DNA from: a bacterium HR28
GTDB taxonomy: Bacteria > Chloroflexota > Chloroflexia > Thermomicrobiales > Thermomicrobiaceae
Assembly: GCA_002898255.1 (NCBI GenBank)
Contig: BEIE01000001.1
Coordinates: 806,001-870,000, forward strand
Reading direction: 5' to 3'
DNA length: 64,000 bases
Each line of letters begins with the position of its first letter. The stretch's first letter is position 1. The notes below the pieces were generated by a model. That model ran no database searches and was not told the DNA's origin. It saw nothing but the letters and a program-made list of their open reading frames with translations. Of this stretch, positions 8,163-16,728 are shown one piece after another. A program made the position numbers and the translations under genes.

Positions 8163-8942
8163 GTGCGACTCGCGCGGATTCTGGTCGATGGGGTGCCGAA
8201 AGCGGTTGTCGTCGAAGATGGGATCGCTTACGAAGCGCAAGGGGACTGGTTCATCGAACGTCCACGCCGCGGCCGTGCGCTTGGCCCATTTGAGTCGTTC
8301 AGCGTGTTGCCGCCAGTGGAACGACCAAGCAAGATCGTGGCGGTCGGGTTGAACTACGCTGCTCACGTCACCGAGAACGATCCGACGCGGAAGATCCCTG
8401 ACGAGCCGGTCTTGTTTCTCAAGCCACCAAGTGCGCTCCTTGGTCACGGGGGGACAATTCTCTTGCCACCTGGGAATCGGATCGACTACGAGGCAGAGCT
8501 CTGCCTCGTCGTCGGTCGACGGGCACGGCGCGTGCCAGAGTCTGAAGCGCTGGGGTATCTCCTCGGGTACACCTGTGGGAACGACGTGAGTCATCGCGAC
8601 TTTCAGTACAAGGACGGCCAATGGGTCCGCGGGAAGGGGTTCGACACGTTTTGCCCGTTAGGACCGTGGATTGAGACAGAACTTGACCCAAGCGACCTTG
8701 CGATTCGGTCGCGCTTAAACGGGGAGCTACGCCAGAACAGCCGCACGAGCCAGATGCTTTTCTCACCCGCTTTCCTCGTTTCCTTCATTTCACACGTCAT
8801 GACGCTGGAGCCGGGTGACATCATCATGACAGGGACTCCCTATGGAGTAGGGCCGATGAAGCCTGGAGACGTCATCGAGGTGGAGATTGAGGGGATTGGT
8901 GTCCTCCGTAATCTAGTCGGTGCACGTGACGATCGAGTTTGA
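8163..8942 (+). CDS. Fumarylacetoacetate hydrolase family protein
   Basis: FAH-fold enzyme of 259 residues; family members cleave or hydrate 2-keto-acid intermediates of aromatic degradation, or decarboxylate oxaloacetate. Visible features are an N-terminal lid of about 55 residues, the substrate segment KIVAVGLNYAAHVTEN (canonical 'vGlNY..Ha.e'), the metal ligands in DYEAELCLVVGRR (two Glu) and the Asp in YTCGNDVSHRDFQ, and the C-terminal ITGTPYGVG-like stretch seen here as MTGTPYGVGPMKPGD. The GTG at 8163 follows AGAAGGAGG. Exact substrate cannot be read from sequence. It is followed 11 bases later by an HD-domain gene, with no obvious metabolic link. Confidence 0.85.
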   Translation: MRLARILVDGVPKAVVVEDGIAYEAQGDWFIERPRRGRALGPFESFSVLPPVERPSKIVAVGLNYAAHVTENDPTRKIPDEPVLFLKPPSALLGHGGTILLPPGNRIDYEAELCLVVGRRARRVPESEALGYLLGYTCGNDVSHRDFQYKDGQWVRGKGFDTFCPLGPWIETELDPSDLAIRSRLNGELRQNSRTSQMLFSPAFLVSFISHVMTLEPGDIIMTGTPYGVGPMKPGDVIEVEIEGIGVLRNLVGARDDRV

Positions 8943-8953
8943 GGAGGCTCGGG

Positions 8954-9586
8954 GTGGCCGAGGCGTCGGAATTGCTGCGCTTCGTTCGCGCGATCGGCCG
9001 CCTGAAGACGCTGCGTCGGCAGGGCTGGATCGACCGCGGAGTGCGCGAGCCGGAGTCGGTGGCTGATCACAGTTTCCGGCTCGCGCTGATGGCGTGGGTG
9101 CTGGCACAGAGGCGTCCGGACCTGGATGCGACCCGGGCAATGCTCCTCGCACTCGTGCACGACGCGGCCGAGGCGATTGCGGGTGACCGGACTCCGTTTG
9201 ATGCGGCACTTCAGGCTGGGGCGGAGCCGGCAGTCCTCTTCCGTCAGCGACCGGTGTACGATCCCGAGGCCGAAGCACGGAAGACAGCTGCCGAGCGGGC
9301 CGCTCTCCGCGAGCTCGCTGCATTGCTCCCTGAGCCAGTTGGTGAGCGTCTGATCGAGGCATGGGAAGAGTACGAAGCTGCCCAGAGGCCCGAAGCACGC
9401 TTCGTTCGCCAGCTGGATAAGCTCGAGACTGTGCTCCAGGCCCTAGAGTATCGCGAGCGCCAACCAGACTTGATCATCGATTCGTTTATCCTGGGAGCGC
9501 TCGACGAGGTAACTGACCGGTCGTTGCGGGAGCTCCTGGAGCAGGCGCTCGCTGAGGCGGGGTGGCCTTCTGCTGGAGCGGGCTGA
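8954..9586 (+). CDS. HD-domain phosphohydrolase, YfbR/5'-deoxynucleotidase-like
   Basis: Protein of 210 residues with a metal-dependent HD phosphohydrolase domain. Metal-binding residues are visible as H in ESVADHSFRLALMAW, the HD pair in LLALVHDAAEAIAGD, and an Asp in the later RFVRQLDKLETVLQALEY segment. The arrangement matches the YfbR/HDDC2 family, which removes phosphate from deoxynucleoside monophosphates; the substrate here is inferred. I place the start at the GTG at 8954, which has GAGGAGG 6 bases upstream; a TTG at 8939 would overlap the previous gene and has no ribosome site. Probably translated from the same transcript as the FAH-family gene. Confidence 0.8.
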   Translation: MAEASELLRFVRAIGRLKTLRRQGWIDRGVREPESVADHSFRLALMAWVLAQRRPDLDATRAMLLALVHDAAEAIAGDRTPFDAALQAGAEPAVLFRQRPVYDPEAEARKTAAERAALRELAALLPEPVGERLIEAWEEYEAAQRPEARFVRQLDKLETVLQALEYRERQPDLIIDSFILGALDEVTDRSLRELLEQALAEAGWPSAGAG

Positions 9587-9641
9587 AAACAGGCCCGGAG
9601 CGCCGTGGCTCGTGCGACACGAGCAGGAGAGGAGGGGGCGG

Positions 9642-10976
9642 ATGCCGTTACTCGGTCAGCTCCTCGTCATCGCGGCCCTGCTGGCGGTGAATGCGTACTT
9701 TGCGGCAGCCGAGATCGCAGTCGTCTCCGTCCGACGCGCATATCTCCAGGCGCTCGCGGAAGAAGGCAATGCCGCGGCACGCTCGGTGTTGCGTCTGCTC
9801 GAGGAGCCGTCCCGTCTCTTGTCGACGATTCAAGTCGGTGTTACATTGGCCACTTTCTTCACATCGGCTGTTGGTGCTGTCTCGCTGGCTACGCCACTCG
9901 CACAACTCCTCGCTCGACTGCCACTCACCGAGCAACAGACTGCTGCACTGGCGCTCATCATCGTCACGGCTGGCCTTTCTTTCGTGAGCATCGTGCTCGG
10001 GGAACTCGTGCCCAAAACGCTTGCTGTCCAACATGCCGAGCGACTGGCGCTGGCGAGTGCGGGCCCGCTAGTGTTCTTGGCACGGATCACAGCGCCTGTT
10101 GTCTGGCTCCTCTCGAGTGTGACGACCATCGTGTTGCGTGGGCTTGGCGTGGCGCATCCTGGGCGGGTACCGAGTGTGACACGTGAGGAACTCCTCACGC
10201 TGCTTGATGTCGCGGCGCGTGAGGGTGCAGTGAGCCAAGACGAAGCCCGCCTCGTTGAGGATGCTTTCGAGTTCGGCGAGATTACCGTTCGGACGGTCAT
10301 GGTTCCTCGTGTTGATATGGTCACTGTGTCGGCAGGCACCCCGCTGGAACAGGCGGTTGAGCAGTTCTTCCGCACTGGTCTCTCGCGCCTTCCTGTGGTG
10401 GGAGACTCACCGGACGATATCCGCGGCATACTGTACGTCAAGGATGTCTTCCGGTTGGTCTGGCAGCAACCAGAAGCGAGGATGCTTCCGTGCCATCGCT
10501 TCGCGCGCTCCGCAGTCTTCGTCCCTGAACACACGCCGGCGCGTCAGGCGTTACGGCTATTGCGGCTGCGACGAACCAAGATCGCGATCGTCGTCGACGA
10601 GTTCGGGGGTGTGGCAGGACTGGTGACGCTGGAAGATCTGCTTGAGCGGATCGTCGGCGAGATCGCTGACGAGTTCGACCCGGACTACGAGCCGCTCCGT
10701 GAGATTGCGCCGGGCGTGCTCGAGGTGGACGGGAGAGTGTCGTTGGATGAGCTTCTGGATCGGTTGGAATTAGACGAAGAGGAACTCGGTGCGGAGTTCG
10801 AGGCCGAGTCGGTGGGAGGGGTCATCACCGAGTGCTTGGGGCGCTTCCCTGAGGTTGGGGATAAGGTTCAACTTGGCCCGCTCCAACTCGAGGTGCGTTC
10901 GATGGAGGGGCACCGAGTGCGGCTCGTCCGCGTTGTCTACGAGGCCCGCGACGAACAGGAATCGCGTAATGTGTGA
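9642..10976 (+). CDS. CNNM/CBS-domain membrane protein, HlyC/CorC family
   Basis: Membrane protein of 444 residues of the hemolysin-like CorC family, proposed to work in magnesium or cobalt efflux. An N-terminal CNNM (DUF21) domain with three to four membrane helices runs to about residue 190 and contains the family motif AEIAVVSVRRAYLQAL and VLGELVPKTLAVQ. Two CBS domains follow (about 205-325; GLSRLPVVGDSPDDIRGILY and TKIAIVVDEFGGVAGLVTLE), then a CorC_HlyC C-terminal domain (about 345-435). The ATG at 9642 has GGAGGGGGCGG upstream; the longer frame from 9612 adds ten charged residues without a ribosome site. Confidence 0.9.
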   Translation: MPLLGQLLVIAALLAVNAYFAAAEIAVVSVRRAYLQALAEEGNAAARSVLRLLEEPSRLLSTIQVGVTLATFFTSAVGAVSLATPLAQLLARLPLTEQQTAALALIIVTAGLSFVSIVLGELVPKTLAVQHAERLALASAGPLVFLARITAPVVWLLSSVTTIVLRGLGVAHPGRVPSVTREELLTLLDVAAREGAVSQDEARLVEDAFEFGEITVRTVMVPRVDMVTVSAGTPLEQAVEQFFRTGLSRLPVVGDSPDDIRGILYVKDVFRLVWQQPEARMLPCHRFARSAVFVPEHTPARQALRLLRLRRTKIAIVVDEFGGVAGLVTLEDLLERIVGEIADEFDPDYEPLREIAPGVLEVDGRVSLDELLDRLELDEEELGAEFEAESVGGVITECLGRFPEVGDKVQLGPLQLEVRSMEGHRVRLVRVVYEARDEQESRNV

Positions 10977-11066
10977 TCTTGCTCTGATGAACTCTGCCCG
11001 GTACACTGGTCTAATCGATCAGCGGTTCGATCAGATGCGCAAGCGCATTCAGAATCGAGGCACAGG

Positions 11067-11561
11067 GTGCAACAGCCGACGCGGTTCATCATCCTGGTCG
11101 GTGCAGTTCTCGCTGCGCTTGTCGTTGTGACGGCACTCGTCGTTTTGCTCGTGGAGCGGCGTGGGCCGCCGCAGTATCCCCCGGGCTCGCCCGAAGCCGC
11201 GGTGGTCAGCTACATCGAGGCGCTGCGGGCCGGAGATCCTGAGCGTGTCCGTGCGGCTCTCTCGATGCGTGCACAGCAGGAGCTGGAACGCCGGGAGCAG
11301 TTGGAGATCTACTACGATTTTGAAGCTGAGCTTCGGGGGGCAAGCGAGTCGTTGCGTGATGCGCGGGTGCGGATTGACCGTGTTGAGACTCGCGATGGCC
11401 GAGCGACTGTCACTTTGACGATCGAGCGTACGGCGTCTGACATCCAGCCTGGTTTTCCGTTGCCGAGCCTTGGTGGTGGGACGTTCAGTTACCAGCGGAC
11501 CTTAATCCTGGTGCGCGAGGACGGAGCCTGGAAAGTTGATGAACTCGCGTTCTATCTCTAG
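11067..11561 (+). CDS. Small membrane-anchored protein, function unknown
   Basis: 164 residues. One N-terminal membrane helix (FIILVGAVLAALVVVTALVVLLVE, about residues 7-30) anchors an extracytoplasmic domain. The outer part begins SPEAAVVSYIEALRAGDPERVRAAL, a layout seen in DUF4878/NTF2-like lipoprotein domains, and ends in strands DGAWKVDELAFYL typical of that fold. No lipobox cysteine is present. The GTG at 11067 follows GAGGCACAGG, a modest ribosome site. The next gene begins 30 bases after its stop, so the two are likely co-expressed at the cell surface. The NTF2-like call is inference from pattern only. Confidence 0.7.
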   Translation: MQQPTRFIILVGAVLAALVVVTALVVLLVERRGPPQYPPGSPEAAVVSYIEALRAGDPERVRAALSMRAQQELERREQLEIYYDFEAELRGASESLRDARVRIDRVETRDGRATVTLTIERTASDIQPGFPLPSLGGGTFSYQRTLILVREDGAWKVDELAFYL

Positions 11562-11591
11562 CCGGTCGTGGTCCTCGAGAGGAGCGGTACC

Positions 11592-13226
11592 GTGGCGATT
11601 GCGAGGCGGCTGTATCTCTACCTTGTGACGGCAATCGCGCTCGCCGTTTGGGCGACCGGTACTGTGCGTCTCCTGCGGGCGCTGTTCTTCGCCCTTTGGG
11701 AGTTTATTGCGCAGCCGGCCACGGCTGGTGATCCGGAGGCGTTTCGTCGCCAATTGAGCGTGAGCGTTGCGTTGCTGGTTGTTGCTTTCCCGATTTGGGC
11801 CGTGCACTGGTGGCTGCTCCTGCGTGGGATCGCGGCTGACCCGACTGAGCGTCGCTCAGCTCTTCGTTCACTGTTCCTCACGCTGGTGCTCCTTGTGACC
11901 TTCGGCTTTTGGTTGAGCAGCGGAGTGGAACTCCTGCGACTGATGCTCCTTGGTCTGCTCGGTGTCGCGGATCCGGTGCAGGTCAGCGTTCCACGTGCGC
12001 TTGAAGAGCTTGCCTTGTTTCTGGTGACTGCAGCCCTCTGGCTCGGGCACGCCAGGCTGGCGCGCGCGGAGCGTCGGACTGTTTCGCTGGAAGGGGCGGC
12101 CGATTGGCTTCCGCGACTCTACGGCTATGGTGCAGCAGCGACTGGGCTGACGCTGCTCGTTGTCGGGATCGCGAACCTCTTGCAGACGACACTTGACGTA
12201 CTCCTCACACCGGCGGCTGTGACTGGGACACAGCGCTTTCCGCTCGCCACGTTCGCAGCATTTTCGATCGGCGGTCTGGTCGCTTGGGGACTGCACTGGG
12301 GCGAAGCACTGCGCTTGGTAGCCGGTGAGTTCCCCGCGGCGGAGCGCGAGCGACGCTCGCTCGTCCGCTGGACCTATCTTGGCCTGGCCGTCTTCGCGGG
12401 CCTGGCGGGTCTTTTGGTTGCACTCGCGGCATTTCTCGATGCCACCTTGCGTTGGATGCTCGGTGTGCCCGATGGAGAGACGCTTCAGCGTCTCCGCCAG
12501 CTCTTGAGCCCGTGGGCCTGGGCGCTCCCACTCGTACTGGTGTGGTGGTACCACCGGGTAACCATGCAGCGTGAAGCAGCGGTACTTGCCACGCACCCAC
12601 GCGTCGGTCCCGACTGGGCCCTGGGAGTGACACGCCTGCTCGTCTATCTCTCGACGTTCGCAGGGTTGCTGCTCGCTGTCTTGGGGACGGGTGGGCTCGT
12701 CGGACTCTTGCTTAGAGCGCTCGTCGCGGCAGCGACAGGCACGACGCTCGGTAACTGGCGTGAGGATCTGGCTTTTACCGTGTCGCTGAGTGTGGTTGGC
12801 GGTGCAGCGTGGTTGGCGCTCTGGCGGGAAGTCGCGTTGCGCACCCTGCGCCAACCCGAAGCGGAACGAACGAGCCTCAGCCGGCGGGTGTACCTCTATG
12901 GGACGCTGGGACTGAGCGTTCTGGCGTTGCTCGGCACGGCTGGCTATGTCGTGTATCAGCTTGTCTCCTGGCTTTTCGGTCTACTCTCCTTGACCAGCGC
13001 ACTCAGCGATGCTGCCCCTGCGTTCGGCTTCACGCTCGTCGTGCTCGGCGTCCTGATCTCACACCTCACAGTGCTGATGCATGACGCGCGGGCGATCGCC
13101 GCCCGGCCGGTAACGCAGACGGTTCGGCTCGTCCTGCGGCTGCCACCAGAGAGTGACGTGGATGCTGTTGTGCGAGAACTCGCCGATCACTTGCCACCGG
13201 GTGCAATGCTCGAGCGGGCAACGTGA
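11592..13226 (+). CDS. Polytopic membrane protein built of about six DUF5671-like repeats
   Basis: 544 residues, almost entirely membrane helices. By eye it consists of six units of about 85-95 residues. Units open with an Arg-rich, Tyr-containing segment (RRLYLYLV, RSLFLTL, PRLYGYGAA, VRWTYLGLA, TRLLVYLST, RRVYLYGTLG), continue with a G/V/L helix and a hydrophobic-LLxAL segment, and close with a Trp/His-containing helix (VHWWLLLRG, WLGHARLAR, GLHWGEALR, VWWYHRVTM, WLALWREVA, ISHLTVLMH). This pattern matches the DUF5671 family, whose function is unknown. The GTG at 11592 with AGGAGCGG upstream is preferred over GTG 11568. The last 40 bases overlap the convergent DUF84 gene. Confidence 0.8.
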   Translation: MAIARRLYLYLVTAIALAVWATGTVRLLRALFFALWEFIAQPATAGDPEAFRRQLSVSVALLVVAFPIWAVHWWLLLRGIAADPTERRSALRSLFLTLVLLVTFGFWLSSGVELLRLMLLGLLGVADPVQVSVPRALEELALFLVTAALWLGHARLARAERRTVSLEGAADWLPRLYGYGAAATGLTLLVVGIANLLQTTLDVLLTPAAVTGTQRFPLATFAAFSIGGLVAWGLHWGEALRLVAGEFPAAERERRSLVRWTYLGLAVFAGLAGLLVALAAFLDATLRWMLGVPDGETLQRLRQLLSPWAWALPLVLVWWYHRVTMQREAAVLATHPRVGPDWALGVTRLLVYLSTFAGLLLAVLGTGGLVGLLLRALVAAATGTTLGNWREDLAFTVSLSVVGGAAWLALWREVALRTLRQPEAERTSLSRRVYLYGTLGLSVLALLGTAGYVVYQLVSWLFGLLSLTSALSDAAPAFGFTLVVLGVLISHLTVLMHDARAIAARPVTQTVRLVLRLPPESDVDAVVRELADHLPPGAMLERAT

Positions 13227-13765
13227 AGTGAGTCGCTGCGCTGTTGCTCCAGATCGCAGAGCGCATGCAGCAGAGCGATCGCTAAGAGTTCGACCCGGTC
13301 TCGCCGACCACGAGTGAGCACCGCCACGGCGCCACTCTCCCGGCTTGCTGTTCCGAAGGTGACCGTAAGTGCTGTGGCCAGATCGAGCCCCGCGAGTACG
13401 CGCTGGGCAAGCTGATCTGGGAGCGGAAACCGTTCGGCACCGCCGATGCCAAGACGCTCTTCTCGGTCAACCACGACGGCCCAGCTCACCACGTACCAGC
13501 GTCCGAGCGGGCCGGGTGCGACCCCTGATTCTAAGCCGATTCCGAAATCCGCATCAGTCTCGCTTCGCGCAGCCCGAGCTCGGGCGAGCGCACCAGCAAC
13601 TGTCTCTTCGTCGCTGAGCGGTTGCGCCCGCACACCGCTGGGGACAGCGACACAGACAAGTTCCCAACTTGGCCAGAAGTGTGGGGCCACACGCTCGACT
13701 GCGGCACGTTTGGTTGGGTGCTGCGAGCCGAGCGCTAAGCGAACGGGTGGCGCAAGGCCTCCCAT
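13187..13765 (-). CDS. Inosine/xanthosine triphosphatase, DUF84 (YjjX-like) family
   Basis: Protein of 192 residues resembling the house-cleaning NTPases that hydrolyse ITP and XTP. Family features are the N-terminal LALGSQHPTKRAAVERV (canonical 'v.vgS.NpvKi.Av'), the PLSDEETVAGALARARAA segment (QPlsdeET..GA..RA) and DFGIGLESGV (g.GlEgG). It starts 3 bases after the stop of the ABC-2 permease, so it is the last gene of that operon, and its end overlaps the converging membrane gene by 40 bases. The DUF84 family is normally about 170-180 residues; the C-terminal 20 residues are extra and unconserved in appearance. Confidence 0.8.
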   Translation of the reverse strand: MGGLAPPVRLALGSQHPTKRAAVERVAPHFWPSWELVCVAVPSGVRAQPLSDEETVAGALARARAARSETDADFGIGLESGVAPGPLGRWYVVSWAVVVDREERLGIGGAERFPLPDQLAQRVLAGLDLATALTVTFGTASRESGAVAVLTRGRRDRVELLAIALLHALCDLEQQRSDSLHVARSSIAPGGK

Positions 13766-13768
13766 TGG

Positions 13769-14839
13769 TCAAGCGACCTCCCGGCGGAGCGTCGTCATAG
13801 CAAGGACAAGCATGAGCGCAGCAAAGCTGACGAGCACAACAAGGTGCGGGACGAGCTCCTCGAGTCCTTGCCCACGCAACATGATGGCGCGCAATGCCTC
13901 GTTTGCCCAGGTCAACGGGAGAAACTGTGCGACCCACCGGAGTGGCCGGGGCAAGCTCTCCACCGGCCAGATGATGCCTGAGAGTAGTCCTTGGAGTGAA
14001 ATGACGAGGGGGATAAACTGAACGACTTGAAGTTCTGTTCGGGCGAAAGTGGAAAGGAAAATACCAAGGTTCACCGCACCGACCGTCAAGATGACGGTGA
14101 AAAGGATAACCAACCAGAGCGAGCCGACGGTATGGATGCGTAATACATAGGCGGTGAAGAGCACCATAAGGATAGATTGGATGAGTGCATAGAAGGCGAA
14201 ACCGAGCATGTACCCGAGTACGATCTCGGCCCGGTCGAGCGGAGAGACGATAAGGCGTTCAATGCTTCCTTGCAGACGCTCACGTAGGAAGGAGACCGAC
14301 GTGAGGAGGAACACGAAGAAAAACGCAAAGAAACCGACGAAGACCGGCGCAAAGGTATCAAGCTCATCGAACTGTGGACTGCCGGTGACGTACTCGAGAG
14401 CCAGTGACGGCTGGGTTCCCTGAGGAAGGAGCTGTTGCAGTGCGGTGCGCATCGCGGCTTGGCTGACGATCGCACTGACTTGGCGCGCTCGACCGGGCTG
14501 CGAGCCGTCCAGCACGAGCCGCATCGACGAGGAAGCAGTCGGTTCGATGAGTATGGCGCCAGCTGCTCGCCCGGCACGGACGCGCTCGATGGCCTGCTCG
14601 GGTGGGACACGCTCAACCCGGATAGAAAGAGCGGTGAGTTCCTGAGCGAATGCGGTGACGAACGGGTTATCGGGGGCGCTGAGGGCGAGGGTGATGGTGC
14701 GAGAGCTACCACGGTAGACATACCCAAGGAGGGAGAGGATAACGATGGGGGCGAGGAAGATGAGTGCCAGCGTGCGTCGGTCGCGGCGGATCTGACGCAC
14801 GATCCGGGTTGTGATGGCGAGTACGCGTCGCCAACTCAT
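13769..14839 (-). CDS. ABC-2 type transporter permease
   Basis: Membrane subunit of an ABC exporter, 356 residues. It has the ABC-2 architecture of the YhhJ/YbhR group: a cytoplasmic start (MSWRRVLAITTRIVRQIRRDRR), membrane helix 1 (LALIFLAPIVILSLLGYVY), a large external domain of about 130 residues, then five clustered helices from residue 185 to the C-terminus, including an SFLRERLQGSIERLIVSPL coupling segment and a QGLLSGIIWPVESLPRPLRWVAQFLPLTWANEALR signature split over the last loop. It overlaps the ATPase gene by 4 bases. Cargo is unknown; relatives export drugs or lipids. Confidence 0.9.
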   Translation of the reverse strand: MSWRRVLAITTRIVRQIRRDRRTLALIFLAPIVILSLLGYVYRGSSRTITLALSAPDNPFVTAFAQELTALSIRVERVPPEQAIERVRAGRAAGAILIEPTASSSMRLVLDGSQPGRARQVSAIVSQAAMRTALQQLLPQGTQPSLALEYVTGSPQFDELDTFAPVFVGFFAFFFVFLLTSVSFLRERLQGSIERLIVSPLDRAEIVLGYMLGFAFYALIQSILMVLFTAYVLRIHTVGSLWLVILFTVILTVGAVNLGIFLSTFARTELQVVQFIPLVISLQGLLSGIIWPVESLPRPLRWVAQFLPLTWANEALRAIMLRGQGLEELVPHLVVLVSFAALMLVLAMTTLRREVA

Positions 14840-15630
14840 CGGGCCGGCTCCACAGGAAGCAGAGGTTGGCCAGCCAGGGTAAGGAAAGCGTCTTCGAGCG
14901 TCGTCTGACCGGTCAGTGCACGCAGCGCGGCTGGTGTGTCGCTCGCCAAGAGACGGCCATCGCGCAGGATACCAAGCAGATCACAACGGTCAGCCTCGTC
15001 CATGATGTGCGTCGAGATGAGGAGCGTCGTCCCTCGTGCAGCGAGGGCACGGAAGTGCTGCCAAAGTGCCCGTCGCAAGAGCGGATCAAGGCCGACGGTC
15101 GGCTCATCGAGCACAAGGAGCTCCGGTTGATGAAGGAGGGCAACAGCCAACGAGGCACGCTGGAGCATACCGGTAGAAAACCGGTAGAGCTGGTGGTCCA
15201 GCCAAGCGAGCAAGTCGAGCTGCGTCGCCAAGTCTTCGATACGTTGCTCGAGTTCGCGACGGCTGACCTCATAGACAGCACCGAAGAAGCGGAGATTCTC
15301 ACGCAGGGTGAGGTCGGGATAGAGCGCTGGTGCCTGCGGCATGTATCCAATGCGTGCGGCAACACGTCGATCCGGCATTTCCCGGCCAAAGACGAGGAGA
15401 CGTCCTTCGCTCGGCCGTAGCGCGCCAACCACCATGCGGAGAAAAGTTGTCTTCCCCGAGCCGCTTGGGCCGAGTAACCCATAGATCACGCCGCGCGGAA
15501 TAACAAGTGAGATCCGATCCACGGCTCGCAGTGGGCCGAAGATGCGCGAGACGTCTTCTGCGACAATCGCGGCGTGCGCCGGTGCGATTGGCCGCCCTTC
15601 TCCGTCGCTGTCGTGAGCTGCTTCACCCAT
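14836..15630 (-). CDS. ABC transporter ATP-binding protein (ABC-2 exporter, CcmA/YbhF-like)
   Basis: Cytoplasmic ATPase of 264 residues that powers the permease encoded downstream. Walker A is GPSGSGKTTFLR (about residues 53-64), the Q loop is in GYMPQAPALYPDLTLRENL, Walker B is LLVLDEPTVGLD, and the switch His is in LLISTHIMDEADR. The ABC signature is degenerate: STGMLQRASLA in place of LSGGQxxR, as seen in many ABC-2 ATPases. A 4-base overlap with the permease shows translational coupling. The ATG at 15630 follows GGGAAGGATTGCCGCG. No convincing promoter was found. Confidence 0.92.
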   Translation of the reverse strand: MGEAAHDSDGEGRPIAPAHAAIVAEDVSRIFGPLRAVDRISLVIPRGVIYGLLGPSGSGKTTFLRMVVGALRPSEGRLLVFGREMPDRRVAARIGYMPQAPALYPDLTLRENLRFFGAVYEVSRRELEQRIEDLATQLDLLAWLDHQLYRFSTGMLQRASLAVALLHQPELLVLDEPTVGLDPLLRRALWQHFRALAARGTTLLISTHIMDEADRCDLLGILRDGRLLASDTPAALRALTGQTTLEDAFLTLAGQPLLPVEPAR

Positions 15631-15770
15631 CGCGGCAATCCTTCCCGCACCACCGCGCGTACCACTCGTCTCTATGCAGCGAAGGTCACAATGCTGCTTG
15701 GGGCAAGGATAACCGACTCGACCATGCTATGCAGCGGGTAATCGCAGCCAAAATCCATGCACATCCCTTT

Positions 15771-15819
15771 GTAGAGGTGCAATGTGTTGCGCCCGCAGCT
15801 CCAAAAGGGGCTGCATTCC
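15771..15819 (+). repeat. Dispersed repeat, copy A
   Basis: Begins GTAGAGGTGCAATGTGTTGC, continues with GCCCGCAGCTCC, and ends AGGGGCTGCATTCC. Shares both halves with copies at 29681, 29864 and 55208 (opposite strand). The first half is an imperfect palindrome. Confidence 0.65.
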
Positions 15820-15887
15820 CCGCCCCCAAAACACCAACCGGTTGCAACCGCTCCTGTCACAGGGATTTCGGTACGCTGCCGCGCGCG

Positions 15888-15940
15888 TTCTCCTTCGCGG
15901 GCCCATGGCCCAGTGTGTGCGATAAATCACGTCCCTACAA
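15888..15940 (-). repeat. Dispersed repeat, copy B (partial)
   Basis: On the minus strand it reads TTGTAGGGACGTGATTTATC, then a GC-rich segment. It matches the first half of the copy at 29584-29630, which reads TATAGGGGCGCGATTTACCG on the minus strand. The second half is poorly conserved. Confidence 0.5.
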
Positions 15941-16662
15941 CAAGTTCTTTATTAAGGGGATGGAATGTGTTGTGTGATCGTGGAGGTACGGAAGAGGCAG
16001 GCGCTGCCGACAGGGCAGCGCTCTGGGGAGGATGCTTGTGTCCCGGGTCCGCGCGCGTCGACTCGGCGTTCTCGTTCCGTGGAGGTACTGCGGAGGTGCA
16101 AAAAACGTGGTCGTACCCAAGACAGCGCTGTCCTCCGCAGGCGCACAATGGTGATGAAGGTATATTCCCGAACGGGACTTTCCTTGGCCGGCCGGTCAGC
16201 TGTCGGGAGAAATGTGCACAGCGTTGGTCGCTGGGGCTCTTGGGGTCAGGGGCGTGGACGCGCGGAATTTCGGGTGTCTTTTTGGCGAAGGGACACGGCT
16301 CCTTGGGTGCTTCCTGGATCTTCTACCGGTTCGCGTCACTCCTGGAGATCGGTGAAACGGAAGGCAGACGCGCGCAGGAGCTCCCCGTGCCACCAGAGGT
16401 GCGTGTGCCGGAACCGTATGGCTGTGTCGGTATCCGTCATCGTCTCGATGCGTAGAAGAAAGTGCTCAACTCCTCGTTCGGGCACGTGCTCGAACGGGGG
16501 CTATACCACTCCGGCAGAAAAGCGAGATGGAGAAGGTCACTTTCGCAGGCGCAACCTTGTCAAGGTCATGTGTCTCCTGTGCTGCTTGATCTGAACCACG
16601 CCTTGTGGGAGGGAAGGTGCCATCGTTGAGCGGAATACAAGATTGCCGGAAGGAAACGCTCC

Positions 16663-16691
16663 TTGCCGGGTTTTCACTGGATCGGTAGAGT
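16663..16691 (+). promoter_or_regulatory. Candidate promoter of the purine permease gene
   Basis: TTGCCG (16663-16668), a 17-base spacer and TAGAGT (16686-16691), 37 bases before the GTG start. Match is moderate. Confidence 0.4.
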
Positions 16692-16728
16692 TCGCGCTGT
16701 ACGGCCACGCTGTCGGAGGAGGTGACAG

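Larger units (their letters stand above)
15631..16728. other. Gene-poor intergenic region with dispersed repeats
   Basis: About 1.1 kb between divergently read transporter genes. It holds two copies of the dispersed GTAGGGGCGC-type repeat (15771-15819 and about 15888-15940, opposite orientations) and a probable promoter for the purine permease near its right end. Open frames in this stretch are short, basic and Arg/Ser rich with no recognisable domain, and lack ribosome sites, so I regard it as non-coding. Confidence 0.6.

Noticed and set aside
15784-16594. Two overlapping plus-strand frames of about 210-220 codons in the 15.6-16.7 kb gap
   Set aside because: Basic, Ser/Arg/Gly-rich sequences with no domain and no ribosome site; overlap with a repeat copy suggests chance frames in GC-rich DNA.
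16450-16728. Possible purine riboswitch in the leader of the NCS2 permease
   Set aside because: The conserved core loops of the purine riboswitch could not be matched in this leader.
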